Shown: positions 19,491 to 28,512 of the stretch, piece after piece
How positions within the stretch are numbered: the first letter of the stretch is position 1
How the letters are laid out: every line of letters starts with the position of its first letter
NCBI GenBank assembly: GCA_018261935.1
Contig: JAGTRP010000019.1
Span: forward strand, 1-64,000
DNA length: 64,000 nt
From: Rhodocyclaceae bacterium
GTDB taxonomy: Bacteria > Pseudomonadota > Gammaproteobacteria > Burkholderiales > Rhodocyclaceae
Direction: 5' to 3'
Notes under the pieces: generated by a model
What the model saw: only the letters and a program-made list of their open reading frames with translations
Told to the model about the DNA's origin: nothing
Databases searched by the model: none
Translations under genes and position numbers: made by a program

Positions 19491-19673
19491 TCAGTCGTAG
19501 CCCAGCACTGCGACGGTGGCCAGTTCGTCGTTTTCGACCTGGGGCGTTTCTTCCGTCGGCCGGTCGGCCGGATAGTCCTGCGGGGAGGACAGAAGCTCAA
19601 CCCGCTCACCGGGCTGGCCGGACTGTCCGCCGATGTATCCGAAGACCGTTCTCGTCTGCTGTAGAGGAATCAC
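19491..19673 (-). CDS. Small hypothetical protein, 60 aa, GTG start
   Basis: This minus-strand frame starts GTG at 19673 and encodes a polar peptide, MIPLQQTRTVFGYIGGQSG... to ...ATVAVLGYD. A GGGAG Shine-Dalgarno (19681-19685) sits 7 nt upstream. No transmembrane helix, cysteine or known motif is seen. It fills most of the 414-bp gap between the hydroxyacid dehydrogenase and the LysR gene. A GC-rich hairpin (19451-19482) without a T run lies after its stop. Coding status rests on the ribosome-binding site only. Confidence 0.4.
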   Translation of the reverse strand: MIPLQQTRTVFGYIGGQSGQPGERVELLSSPQDYPADRPTEETPQVENDELATVAVLGYD

Positions 19674-19849
19674 TTGGCGTCTCCCGTCTCAAATAGTGTC
19701 CAAAGCGGCGACATGATCGATTCCCGGGAGACAGGTTTCCCCTCCCTCCAGCAGCGACCATTGCCAGCCAGTGATAGCTATTCTTGGGGATATGGGGGGC
19801 TGGCTCAAACGAAATAAACTACGGATGTCGTGACTTTGAGGAAGTGTCC

Positions 19850-20821
19850 ATGCGTCGACGCATTCCCGGCATAGAGTCCCTGGTGGCCTTCGAGGCCGCG
19901 GCCCGCCACCTGAGCTTCACCCGCGCCGCGGACGCGCTGTCCGTGACCCAGAGCGCCGTGTGCAAGCAGATAGCGTCTCTCGAGGACTATCTCGGCGTGC
20001 CCCTGTTCCACCGCATCAAGAAGCGCCTCTCCTTGACCGAGGCCGGGGCGATCTATGCCAAGAGGGTGTCCGAGGATCTCGAGCGACTGGAGCGCCATAC
20101 GGTCTCCCTGATGGCCCACCGCGGCGAGCGCAACGTCCTGGAACTGGCGATTATCCCGACCTTCGGCACGCGCTGGCTGATTCCCCGCCTGGCCCACTTC
20201 CACGAGGCCAACCCGGATATCGTCGTGAACCTGACGACCCGCTCCGATCCCTTCGTTTTCACCGAAACCTCCTTCGACGCGGCTATCCATTGCGGTGCGC
20301 CGGTCTGGCCGGGGGCGGCCCTGACCTTGCTCTTCGGCGAGGAGATGATCCCGGTGTGCAGTCCGCGGCTGCTGCAGGAGTGGCCCAGCACCGAGCCCCG
20401 GGACCTGGCCCGCATGCCGCTGCTCCACCAGTCCAACCGCCACGACGCCTGGCGGCGCTGGTTCGCAGCGGCTGGTGTGGTCGATGTGGACGTCATGGGC
20501 GGGCCCCACTTCGATCTGTTCTCCATGCTGGTCGAGGCGGCCCGGGCAGGCCTCGGAGCCGTCCTGGTGCCGCGCTTCTTCGCCCTCGACGAACTCGCGT
20601 CGGGGGAACTGGTGACGCCCTTCGACCTGGCCCTCAGTTCGGGGATGGGCTACTACCTCGTCTGCCCGGAACCCCCCAGCACCAATCCCGCCCTGAAAAT
20701 CTTTACCGAATGGCTCCTGGGCGAGGCGGCGGAATACCGCGAGTCCCTGGCAAGCGCCGCCCGCAGGCCTTCCCGGCCCCTGGCTCCGGATGCGGGAAAT
20801 GCTCGGCAAGCGACGGCTTAG
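19850..20821 (+). CDS. LysR-family transcriptional regulator (GcvA-like)
   Basis: The 323-aa LTTR has an N-terminal HTH in FEAAARHLSFTRAADALSVTQSAVCKQI, the GcvA-type signature. A substrate-binding domain starts near residue 95 (NVLELAIIPTFGTRWLIPRL). GAGG lies ~9 nt before the ATG at 19850; the frame is open further upstream but unsupported. Its target is unknown. The C-terminal ~30 residues are low-complexity and Ala/Pro/Arg-rich. The preceding gap contains the putative small ORF on the other strand. Confidence 0.88.
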   Translation: MRRRIPGIESLVAFEAAARHLSFTRAADALSVTQSAVCKQIASLEDYLGVPLFHRIKKRLSLTEAGAIYAKRVSEDLERLERHTVSLMAHRGERNVLELAIIPTFGTRWLIPRLAHFHEANPDIVVNLTTRSDPFVFTETSFDAAIHCGAPVWPGAALTLLFGEEMIPVCSPRLLQEWPSTEPRDLARMPLLHQSNRHDAWRRWFAAAGVVDVDVMGGPHFDLFSMLVEAARAGLGAVLVPRFFALDELASGELVTPFDLALSSGMGYYLVCPEPPSTNPALKIFTEWLLGEAAEYRESLASAARRPSRPLAPDAGNARQATA

Positions 20822-20960
20822 GCTGTAGGATCGCGCCCTGTACGAATGGACCCCGGTGCGGCGCCCGACGGAAAGGGCTGACATGTGTCAAGCAGCGGGG
20901 CTGAAGCCGGCCCGGGTCGGCGGTGATTGGAGCGATGCCGGCCAGGCAGGAAAGGATGTC

Positions 20961-21197
20961 ATGTCAATAGTTTTCCCGGTGCGGGGCGAATATATCCAGC
21001 TCGACCAACTGCTCAAGGCCACCGGCCTCAGCGATTCCGGCGGCGCCGCCCATGCCGCCATCGCCGACGGCCTCGTGCGCGTGGACGGGCTGGTCGAGAC
21101 CCGCAAGCGGGCCAAGCTGCGCCCCGGTCAAGGGGTAGAATTCGCCGGCGAAAAGATCAAGCTGGTGGCCGAGGGGCTTAGAGCGGATTCGCCCTGA
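20961..21197 (+). CDS. S4-domain RNA-binding protein (YbcJ-like)
   Basis: The 78-aa protein is a single S4 domain: YIQLDQLLKATGLSDSGGAA, then IADGLVRVDGLVETRKRAKL and RPGQGVEFAGEKIKLVA. S4 domains bind structured RNA; this short family is linked to ribosome or tRNA handling, but its role is not settled. The ATG at 20961 begins the conserved part. The last six codons and the stop lie inside the left arm of the 170-bp inverted repeat. Confidence 0.85.
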   Translation: MSIVFPVRGEYIQLDQLLKATGLSDSGGAAHAAIADGLVRVDGLVETRKRAKLRPGQGVEFAGEKIKLVAEGLRADSP

Positions 21198-21346
21198 GCG
21201 GGCACGCTGCGCTGCCTGTCTTTGGGATGCAGCGCCAGACGCCGGTCGCGCGGTGCAGTGATCTGCACAAGCGAACGGCAACGCCGCGATGCGCCCAAAG
21301 ACAGACCTTGACGCAGCGTGCCCGGTCAGGGCGAATCCGCTCTAAG
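21177..21346. repeat. 170-bp near-perfect inverted repeat between convergent genes
   Basis: The left arm (21177-21226) and right arm (21294-21346) match over 21 bp, then 13 bp, then 10 bp, with one mismatch and one unequal bulge (5 versus 8 nt). The central ~67 bp contains another hairpin, GTGCAG-TGAT-CTGCAC, at 21253-21268. The whole element could fold as one long stem. It sits between the S4 gene, whose stop is inside it, and the stop of the DUF47 gene 4 bp beyond. No T run or transposase gene is present. It looks like a palindromic interspersed or MITE-like element. Confidence 0.85.
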
Positions 21347-21349
21347 GCT

Positions 21350-22012
21350 TCAGCAGATCTTGACCACGATGTCGTGCAGGGTATTGGCGCAGTTGGCCAC
21401 GCGGTCGGCGGCATTGGAGAGGTGCCGGTAGATTTCCCGGCGCTTGAACATGTTGATGTAGTCGTCCCCCTGGAAAAGATCGGCGATGGCTCGGCGGTAG
21501 GCCTTCTCGGCCTTGCGCTCGGCCCGGCGGGCGTTGTCGGCGTCTTCCGCCGCCGCCGCCGGCTGGGTAGCCAGCTTGGCGTAGCCGGTCACCAGGGCAT
21601 CGACGCCAAGCTTGATGTGCAGCGCGATCTCCAGGCTGTGCTTGTCGGGCTTGACCCCGAGGACATCCATCTCGCTCACCGTCGTCTTGCAGTAATTGAC
21701 GATCTCATCCAGGTCCACGATGGCCCGGTAGATATCCTCCCGGTCGATGGGGGTGGAGAAGGCCTCGTTCAGGGTGTGGAGGTTGCGCGCCTTGACCCGG
21801 TCGGCATCGTGCTCGTCCTGCCTGATCTGCAGGCCCACTTCCGGGTCGCCGCTCTCCATGTAATCCACCAGGAGGCCGGTGCTGTGGGAGACGTGGAAGC
21901 ACTGCTCGGCGAGCAGTGCGAAGAAGTCCGGGGTCTTGGGGAAGACCCGCTCGAACAGGCGGCGGAAAAGGGAAGGGTGGGCCGGCGGGGAGAATAGGGT
22001 GGGATCGTTCAT
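21350..22012 (-). CDS. DUF47/PhoU-like phosphate transport regulator
   Basis: The 220-aa, mostly helical protein belongs to the DUF47 (PhoU-related) family. It has EQCFHVSHSTGLLVDYMESGD, the metal-binding-type DEHDADRVKARNL, and IDREDIYRAIVDLDEIVNYC. NAADRVANCANTLHDIVVKIC closes the protein. These proteins are typically encoded next to PiT transporters and are thought to modulate them. Here it lies 9 bp downstream of a pit gene in one operon, which supports this. Confidence 0.9.
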   Translation of the reverse strand: MNDPTLFSPPAHPSLFRRLFERVFPKTPDFFALLAEQCFHVSHSTGLLVDYMESGDPEVGLQIRQDEHDADRVKARNLHTLNEAFSTPIDREDIYRAIVDLDEIVNYCKTTVSEMDVLGVKPDKHSLEIALHIKLGVDALVTGYAKLATQPAAAAEDADNARRAERKAEKAYRRAIADLFQGDDYINMFKRREIYRHLSNAADRVANCANTLHDIVVKIC

Positions 22013-22021
22013 GGAGACGCC

Positions 22022-23065
22022 TCAGGCTTTGGCGAGGAACAGGTTGACCAGGGCATAGGTCTGGATGCCGACCAGGGCCGAGCCCGGGATGGTGACGAGC
22101 CAGGTGAGGGCGATGTCCTTGGCCTTGGCCCAGCGCACCGCCCGGGCCCGCTCGGAAGCACCGATGCCCATGATCGAGGTGGCGACCACATGGGTAGTGG
22201 ATACCGGGGCGCCCGCCAGGGAGGCCCCGAGAATGACCGACGCCGAGGTCAGCTGGGAGCCCAGGGCGTGGATGGGCCGCACCCGGTAAATGGCGAAGCC
22301 CAGGGTGCGGACGATGCGCCAGCCGCCGGACAGGATGCCCAGGGTGATGGCCGAAGCACAGGCCATCATGACCCACAGGGGCACCTCGAAGCGGGGAATG
22401 AAGCCGCCCAGCAGCAGCACCAGGGTCAGGATGCCCATGCTCTTCTGGGCGTCGTTGGCGCCGTGGGAAAAGGCCAGGCCGGCGGCGGTGACGAACTGGG
22501 CGGCCCGCAGGCGGGAATTGGCGGCCGGGTTGGCGGCCATGAGCAGCCCGGTGAGCAGCCGGTGGATGAGGAACCCGCCCCAGAAACCGATGAAGGGGGA
22601 GAGCAGAAGCGCCGCCAGGACCTTGACGACGCCGGTGACGTGGCCCTCCTGCAGGAGTTCGGAAAGGCCCCAGACCACGTGGTCGCCCCCCACCGAGACC
22701 ACCACGGCGCCGACCAGACCGCCCACCAGGGCGTGGGACGAGGACGAGGGAATGCCGAAATACCAGGTGGCCAGATTCCAGACGATGGCGCCCACCAGCC
22801 CGCAGAGCAGGATGGAAAGGGACAGGAGGGGCATGACGCCGTCCAGGACGACGAAGCTGCCGATGGTGTTGGCCACCGCCGTGCCCCCCAGGAGCGGCCC
22901 CAGGAATTCGAAAAAGGCGACCACGATCACCGCCTGCACCGGCGTCATGGCCCGGGAGGCGATGACGGTGGCGATAATGTTGGCCGCATCGTGGAAACCG
23001 TTGGTGTAGTCGAAGACGAGGACGATGACGACGGTGGCGAGGGCGAGAAGGAAGATGGGGTCCAA
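22022..23065 (-). CDS. pit: PiT-family low-affinity inorganic phosphate transporter
   Basis: The 347-aa inner-membrane protein has about ten hydrophobic segments and both PiT signature repeats: [16 protein letters not shown] near the N-terminus and [15 protein letters not shown] in the second half. It imports metal phosphate by proton symport. It is short, without the large central loop of E. coli PitA. The DUF47 gene follows 9 bp later. The 187-bp gap to the divergent kinase gene should hold its promoter. Confidence 0.93.
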   Translation of the reverse strand: MDPIFLLALATVVIVLVFDYTNGFHDAANIIATVIASRAMTPVQAVIVVAFFEFLGPLLGGTAVANTIGSFVVLDGVMPLLSLSILLCGLVGAIVWNLATWYFGIPSSSSHALVGGLVGAVVVSVGGDHVVWGLSELLQEGHVTGVVKVLAALLLSPFIGFWGGFLIHRLLTGLLMAANPAANSRLRAAQFVTAAGLAFSHGANDAQKSMGILTLVLLLGGFIPRFEVPLWVMMACASAITLGILSGGWRIVRTLGFAIYRVRPIHALGSQLTSASVILGASLAGAPVSTTHVVATSIMGIGASERARAVRWAKAKDIALTWLVTIPGSALVGIQTYALVNLFLAKA

Positions 23066-23182
23066 GGTTTCCTGCGGCGTTGATGGCGCCCGGCATTATA
23101 GGCATGCCAAAGGTAATAGAACCGAAACCCGCATGGATACTTGGATTCCGGGCGATGCGTGGGGTATTCACTGTAGCCGGTT

Positions 23183-23196
23183 AATATGCTTATATT
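23183..23196. promoter_or_regulatory. AATAT-GCTT-ATATT palindrome in the pit/kinase divergent region
   Basis: A perfect 5-4-5 palindrome lies between pit and the sensor kinase gene. It shares GCTTATAT with the inverted repeats ahead of the AhpD-like gene (53547-53570) and the efflux gene (62972-62989). It may be an operator or an AT-rich promoter part. Confidence 0.3.
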
Positions 23197-23252
23197 CCAG
23201 GTTCCAGGCAAGAAAACTCCACCCCCAGCCTGATCATCCGAGAAACCTCGCC

Positions 23253-25706
23253 ATGCCCGTCGATCCACTGCCCGCGCTGTCCCCGAGCCCCGCCCAGGTT
23301 GGCTCCCTGGCGGATCGCGCCTCGGGCCCGGCGCCGACCCTCTGGCGCGCCGTCCTGCTGCCCCTGCTGCTCTTCGCCGGGGCCCTCGCCGGCATTGGGC
23401 TCTACGCCTACGGGGCCGCAAGGAAGGTCGTGACCCAGACCGTCGCTGCGGACATGGAGGCCGTGGCCAAGCTGAAGGCGGAGCAGGTCCGGCAGTGGAT
23501 GGACGAGCGCAATGACGACCTGCGCTTCATCCTTTCCCCCTACTCGGCGGCGGAACTCCAGGCCTGGCTCGCCGGCGGCGAGAAGGACGACGACCGCAAG
23601 AACCGTCTGCTGGAGCGCCTGCGTTTCCGTAGTGCCGGCCATTATCGGGACGTCAGCCTCCATGCCGCTGGCGATGGCCGGCTGCTGATGAGCTCGGGCG
23701 GTTTTCCCGACCTGCCGTCCCTCCGGGCCCAGGCCCTGGCCAGCGCCCGGCAGGGGGAGGCGGTCCTCGAAGACATCCATCCGGCTGATGGCACCGGCCT
23801 GTCGGCAAGGCACGTGGGCATTTTCAGCCCCCTGTTCCCCCCCGGCGGAGGCAAGCCCCTGGCGGTCATCCATGTCACCATCGACCCGGACCAGATGCTT
23901 TTCCCCCTGCTGCAGCAATGGCCGGGGGCCAGCCGGTCGGCGGAGACCCTGCTCCTGCGCCGGGAGGGCGACGGCATGGTCCGTCTCAATGCCCTGCGCC
24001 AGGGGGATGATGCCGCCCCGAGCGAGCGGCGGCCCCTCGGAAGTCCGGGGTTCATCGGCGGCCAGCTCCTCCAGAAGGGGGAAGGCTTCATCGAAGGCAA
24101 GGATTGCCGCGGGGCGATGACCCTGGCCTATGGCCTGCCGGTGGCGGGCACCCCCTGGTTCGTGGCGGCCAAGATCGGCCGGGAGGAGGCCTACCTGCAG
24201 CTCAACACCATCGCGGCCCTGTCCGCCACCCTCCTGGCCGGGCTGGTGATGCTCTGTGGCTGGTGGCTGGTGGCGCGTCGGCGGACGGAGAAAGTCCTTC
24301 GGCACTCCTTCCGGGAAATCGAGGGGCTGTACACTGGACGCCTGGTGACGGAAACCCGCCTGGCCCAGATGTCTCGGCTCTATGCCGTGCTGAGCCGGGC
24401 CAACCAGGCCATCGTCCGCATTCCCGAGCGGCGCCGTCTGCTGGAGCAGATTTGCCGCATCGCCGTGGAAGACGGCGCCTTTGTCATGGCCTGGGCCGGA
24501 GAAGTGGCGGGGGAGCGGGTGGTGCCGGTGGTGCATTGGGGCCGGGAAGACGGCTACCTGGAGACGATGCGGATCATTGTCCTCGACCGGCAGCTGGGCG
24601 GCGGACCCACCGGGGCCGCCATCCGGGAGGGCCGGCAGTTCATTTGCGACGACATCGCCAACGACCCCCTCATGGAGCCCTGGCGGGAGGCGGCGCTGGA
24701 GCGGGGATACCGTTCGTCGGCGGCCTTCCCCATCCGGGAGGACGGGGCGGTGGTCGGTTCCATCAGCCTCTATGCCGGGGAGCCCGGCTATTTTTCCCCC
24801 GCGGTGGTGAGCCTACTCGACGATCTGACCGAGGATGTCGCCTTCGCCCTCGACGCCCAGCTGGAATCGGTGCGTCGGCGAGCGGCCGAAGCGGAACTGC
24901 GGGACCTCAACGAGGAACTGGAACGGCGGGTTGCCGAGCGCACCCACCAGCTGGAAATCGCCAACAAGGAGCTGGAAGCCTTCAGCTACTCGGTTTCCCA
25001 CGACCTGCGCGCTCCCCTGCGCAGCATCGACGGCTTCAGCCAAATCCTGCTCAAGCGCTACACCGACAAGCTGGACGCGGCGGGGCAGGATTACCTGGGC
25101 CGGGTGCGCCGCGCCAGCCAGCGCATGGGCGAACTCATCGACGACCTCCTCAACCTGTCGCGGGTGAGCCGCAGCAAGTTGCGCCGGCAGGAGGTGGATC
25201 TCTCGGCCCTGGCCCGCTCCCTTCTCGACGAGCTGCGCCGCCTGGCGCCGGAGCGCCAGGTGAGCTGCCGCATCCAGGAAGGGCTGCGGGCCTTCGGCGA
25301 CCAGGGGCTGCTGCGCATCACCCTGGAAAACCTCCTGGGCAATGCCTGGAAATTCACCGGCGCCACGGCGGCGGCCGAGATCGAATTCGGCTGCCGGCAG
25401 GAGAACGGGGAACGGGTCTATTTCGTCCGCGACAACGGCGCGGGCTTCGACGCCACCTACGCCCACAAGCTCTTCCAGGTGTTCCAGCGGCTCCACAGCG
25501 ACACGGAGTTCGAGGGCACCGGCATCGGGCTCGCCACGGTGCACCGGATCGTGCAGCGCCACCATGGCCGGGTCTGGGCCGAGGGCCAGACCGGCCAGGG
25601 GGCGACTTTCTTCTTCACCCTGCCGCGCCAGGGCGATGACCCGGCCCCCGCCGCCCTGGAAGGCGAGGGGGAAAACATTCTCGAAGGAGCGGCTCCGACC
25701 CTATGA
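23253..25706 (+). CDS. GAF-domain sensor histidine kinase
   Basis: The 817-aa membrane kinase has TM segments near 32-52 and 315-338 flanking a periplasmic Cache-like sensor region. A GAF domain follows (about 380-535), then a coiled coil and a HisKA domain with [20 protein letters not shown]. The ATPase domain has [19 protein letters not shown] and [20 protein letters not shown]. The H-box and GAF order resemble phytochrome-type kinases, but no bilin cysteine is evident. Start 23253 is the best of several. The stop overlaps the receiver gene (ATGA). Confidence 0.87.
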   Translation: MPVDPLPALSPSPAQVGSLADRASGPAPTLWRAVLLPLLLFAGALAGIGLYAYGAARKVVTQTVAADMEAVAKLKAEQVRQWMDERNDDLRFILSPYSAAELQAWLAGGEKDDDRKNRLLERLRFRSAGHYRDVSLHAAGDGRLLMSSGGFPDLPSLRAQALASARQGEAVLEDIHPADGTGLSARHVGIFSPLFPPGGGKPLAVIHVTIDPDQMLFPLLQQWPGASRSAETLLLRREGDGMVRLNALRQGDDAAPSERRPLGSPGFIGGQLLQKGEGFIEGKDCRGAMTLAYGLPVAGTPWFVAAKIGREEAYLQLNTIAALSATLLAGLVMLCGWWLVARRRTEKVLRHSFREIEGLYTGRLVTETRLAQMSRLYAVLSRANQAIVRIPERRRLLEQICRIAVEDGAFVMAWAGEVAGERVVPVVHWGREDGYLETMRIIVLDRQLGGGPTGAAIREGRQFICDDIANDPLMEPWREAALERGYRSSAAFPIREDGAVVGSISLYAGEPGYFSPAVVSLLDDLTEDVAFALDAQLESVRRRAAEAELRDLNEELERRVAERTHQLEIANKELEAFSYSVSHDLRAPLRSIDGFSQILLKRYTDKLDAAGQDYLGRVRRASQRMGELIDDLLNLSRVSRSKLRRQEVDLSALARSLLDELRRLAPERQVSCRIQEGLRAFGDQGLLRITLENLLGNAWKFTGATAAAEIEFGCRQENGERVYFVRDNGAGFDATYAHKLFQVFQRLHSDTEFEGTGIGLATVHRIVQRHHGRVWAEGQTGQGATFFFTLPRQGDDPAPAALEGEGENILEGAAPTL

Positions 25707-26146
25707 AGAACCTTGCCAAGACCATCCTGCTGGTGGAAGACAACAGCGATGACGAGGAACTGACCCGCATCGCCTTCGAAGAAAGCCGGCTGGCCAACGA
25801 ACTGGTGGTGGTGCGGGACGGCGAGGAGGCCCTGGACTACCTCTTCGGCACCGGGCGCCACGCCGGGCGTGATCTGGACAACATGCCCCAGCTCATCCTC
25901 CTCGACCTCAAGCTGCCCAAGGTGAACGGCCACGAGGTCCTCGAGCGCATCCGCGCCGATGCCCGCACCCGCTACATCCCCGTGGTGGTCCTTACCACCA
26001 GCAGCGAGGAATCGGATCTCCTCGGCAGCTACGACCTGGGGGCCAACAGCTTCATCCAGAAGCCGGTGGATTTCGTCAGCTTCATCGAAGCCGTGCGCCA
26101 GGTGGGCGCCTACTGGCTGGTCCTCAACGCCAATGCGCCCCACTGA
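25703..26146 (+). CDS. Single-domain response regulator (Rcp1-like)
   Basis: The 147-aa stand-alone receiver has acidic residues in [12 protein letters not shown], phospho-acceptor Asp68 in [10 protein letters not shown], Thr in VLTTSS and Lys in FIQKPVD. The form with a loop before strand 3 and ending in a short helix is that of Rcp1, the partner of phytochrome-like kinases. It overlaps the kinase gene by 4 nt and so is its likely phosphate acceptor. No output domain is present. Confidence 0.9.
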   Translation: MKNLAKTILLVEDNSDDEELTRIAFEESRLANELVVVRDGEEALDYLFGTGRHAGRDLDNMPQLILLDLKLPKVNGHEVLERIRADARTRYIPVVVLTTSSEESDLLGSYDLGANSFIQKPVDFVSFIEAVRQVGAYWLVLNANAPH

Positions 26147-26156
26147 CGGCCAGGCC

Positions 26157-27242
26157 ATGGAAGGGCTGAACATCCTCCTGGTGGAGGATTCCCAGGACGA
26201 CGCCGATCTCATCCTGCTCCAGCTGGCCGAGGCCGGCATGGACGTTACCGGCTGCCGGGTCGCCACCGAGGAAGCCACGCGCTCCGCCCTGGCCGAGGAA
26301 AAATGGGATGCGGTCATCGCCGACTTCAACTTGCCCCGGTTCGGCGCCGCATCCGCCCTCGCCGTCATCCAGGAAATGGGCATCGACCTGCCCTTCATCG
26401 TCGTCTCCGGCTTCATCGGGGAGGAGGCGGCGGTCGGCATCCTCAAGGCCGGCGCCCACGATTTCGTCGCCAAGAGCCACCTGGCCCGCCTGGGGCCCGC
26501 CATCGAGCGGGAGATGCGGGAAGCCGCCGCCCGCCGGGAGCACCGCCGGGCGGCCCGGGAGCTGGTGGAATCCCGGCGCCAGCTGCGGGAGCTTTCCTCT
26601 CATCTGCAATCGGTGCGGGAGGATGAGCGGGCCCACATCGCCCGGGAGCTCCACGACCAGCTCGGGCAGATGCTCACCGCCCTCAAGATGGACGTGGCCT
26701 GGGTGCGCGGCCGCTCGGCCAGTGCTGGCGAGGTGGTGCTGGACAAGCTCGGCGACATGGCGACCCTGATCGACCAGACCATCGATTCAGTCCGCCGCAT
26801 CTCCTCGGACCTGCGGCCGGTCATGCTCGACGACCTCGGCCTCAGGGCAGCCCTGGAGTGGCTGGTGGGGGATTTCCGCAAACGGAACGAGGACGTCTGC
26901 TGCGAAATCCTCCTCGCCCTCGACGACCGCCCCCTCGAGGGCCGCCTGGCCACCGCCGTCTTCCGCCTGGTTCAGGAGTGTCTCACCAATGTCAGCCGCC
27001 ATGCCCAGGCCAGCGAAGTGAATGTCTTCGCCGGAAGCCGCGACGACGGTATCCTGGTGGTGGTCGCAGACAACGGCCGCGGCCTGCCGGAGGAGCCGCC
27101 CCGGCACGGCGGCTACGGGCTCCTGGGCATGCGGGAACGGGTCGAGGTCCTGGGCGGCACTTTCACCATCAACAGCATTCCGGGGGGCGGCGTCACCGTC
27201 GAGGCCACGCTCCCCCTGCCGGCAGAAGGAAGCGCACCATGA
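26157..27242 (+). CDS. Receiver-histidine kinase hybrid (REC-HisKA_3-HATPase)
   Basis: This 361-aa soluble protein begins with a receiver (LLVEDSQDDADL; Asp56 in IADFNLP; Lys in FVAKSH). A coiled coil leads to a NarX/DesK-type dimerisation helix, HIARELHDQLGQMLTALKMD (His166). The HATPase has LVQECLTNVSRHAQAS, DNGRGLP and GYGLLGMRERV. No membrane segment is seen, so input probably comes through its receiver. An in-frame ATG at 26133 is an alternative start. It overlaps the next regulator gene by 4 nt. Confidence 0.87.
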   Translation: MEGLNILLVEDSQDDADLILLQLAEAGMDVTGCRVATEEATRSALAEEKWDAVIADFNLPRFGAASALAVIQEMGIDLPFIVVSGFIGEEAAVGILKAGAHDFVAKSHLARLGPAIEREMREAAARREHRRAARELVESRRQLRELSSHLQSVREDERAHIARELHDQLGQMLTALKMDVAWVRGRSASAGEVVLDKLGDMATLIDQTIDSVRRISSDLRPVMLDDLGLRAALEWLVGDFRKRNEDVCCEILLALDDRPLEGRLATAVFRLVQECLTNVSRHAQASEVNVFAGSRDDGILVVVADNGRGLPEEPPRHGGYGLLGMRERVEVLGGTFTINSIPGGGVTVEATLPLPAEGSAP

Positions 27243-27871
27243 TCCGCATCGGGCTCGCCGACGACCACCTGATCGTCCGCCAGGGACTCAAGCAGATTCT
27301 CAGCGACCAGGAAGACCTGGCCGTGGTGGGGGAAGCCGCCAACGGCGCCGAAACCCTGCAGCTGGTGCGGGATACCGCCTTCGACGTGCTGATCCTCGAC
27401 CTCTCCATGCCGGGGCGCAGCGGGGTCGAGCTCATCAAGCTCATCAAGGCCGAAAAGCCTAAGCTCGCCATCCTGGTACTCAGCATGCACAAGGAGGAGC
27501 AGTACGCGGTGCGGGCCATCAAGGCCGGCGCGGCGGGCTACCTGACCAAGGAGAGCGCCTCGGACCAGCTGGTCAGCGCCATCCGCCGGGTGGCCTCCGG
27601 CCGGGCCTTCGTCACTCCGGCGGTGGCCGAATGGATGATCCTGGACTTCGGCGCCCCCAGCGAGGGCCCTTCCCACACCCAGTTGTCGGACCGGGAGTTC
27701 CAGATTTTCCAGATGATCGTCTCCGGCATGAACGTCACCGCCATCGCCGACGCCCTCTGCCTCAGCGTCAAGACCGTCAGCACCCACAAGGCCCGGATAC
27801 TGCAGAAAATGCACATGTCCAACAGCGCCGAGCTGATCCACTATGCCATCGAGCACGGTCTTCGCCCTTAG
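27239..27871 (+). CDS. NarL/FixJ-type response regulator
   Basis: The 210-aa regulator has a receiver (LADDHLIVRQGL, Asp54 in LILDLSMPGRSG, Lys in YLTKESASD). A LuxR-type HTH runs from about 145 (LSDREFQIFQMIVSGMNVTA, then LCLSVKTVSTHKARILQKM). It is encoded ATGA-overlapped with the HisKA_3 kinase, the usual pairing. So it is the transcriptional output of the four-gene cassette 23253-27871. Its targets are unknown. Confidence 0.92.
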   Translation: MIRIGLADDHLIVRQGLKQILSDQEDLAVVGEAANGAETLQLVRDTAFDVLILDLSMPGRSGVELIKLIKAEKPKLAILVLSMHKEEQYAVRAIKAGAAGYLTKESASDQLVSAIRRVASGRAFVTPAVAEWMILDFGAPSEGPSHTQLSDREFQIFQMIVSGMNVTAIADALCLSVKTVSTHKARILQKMHMSNSAELIHYAIEHGLRP

Positions 27872-27960
27872 CGCCTCTTCCGCCTGGCCGGAATTTCGGT
27901 CATGGGAAGTTGAGTGGGCGTAGAATCCATTCAAACCATGTCTTTGTCATAGGGGGCTCC

Positions 27961-28512
27961 ATGCATCTGAAACTTGCCGTCATTCTGGTCGCCGTGATGC
28001 TCTTCGCCTTTCCGGGCGAGAGCGAAGCCAGGCGTTTGGGCCGCTCTTCGGCCTCTTCCCCGGCGAAGTCCAGTACATCCCACTACCGGGTGAATGTGGG
28101 CAACAACAGCAGCAGTCAGGGCTCCCCCGGCACGGCAACGGCGGCCGGGGTGGCGGTCGGCGCGGCGGCGGGCCTGGCCGTGGGCACCGCGAAGGCGGCG
28201 GCCCTGTCCCCCGAAGAAGCCCGCCGCCGGGCGGCGAAGCAGGCGGAGGACGAACGCCTGGCGAAGCTGGCCGACGACGAACGCAGGGCGGCCCGGGAGC
28301 GGGAGAAGGCGGAACAGGAAAAGCTGGCGGCCGAGGCGGCCATCGAGCGGGAGAAGCAGGAGCGCGCGCAAAAGGCCGAGACGCTGCGCCTGGCGCGGCT
28401 GGAAGCCGAACAGGAGCGGGCTCGCAAGCAGTTCGAGCGGGAAAAGCTGTGCGTCATCCAGCCGGTGATGACCGACGCCGAGATCGCCTTCTGCAAGGAA
28501 GTCTGGCGCTAG
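27961..28512 (+). CDS. Secreted coiled-coil protein, hypothetical
   Basis: The 183-aa protein has a signal peptide (LAVILVAVMLFAFPGESEA) and a Ser/Gly-rich stretch. A Gly/Ala hydrophobic segment follows at about 58-78 (AAGVAVGAAAGLAVGTAKAA), then a long charged coiled coil from about 80 to 160 rich in Glu, Arg and Lys. Two cysteines near the C-terminus (LCVIQ and AFCKEVW) could form a disulfide. GGGGG lies ~5 nt before the ATG. No family is recognised. Its stop overlaps the stop of the convergent EAL gene. Confidence 0.75.
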   Translation: MHLKLAVILVAVMLFAFPGESEARRLGRSSASSPAKSSTSHYRVNVGNNSSSQGSPGTATAAGVAVGAAAGLAVGTAKAAALSPEEARRRAAKQAEDERLAKLADDERRAAREREKAEQEKLAAEAAIEREKQERAQKAETLRLARLEAEQERARKQFEREKLCVIQPVMTDAEIAFCKEVWR

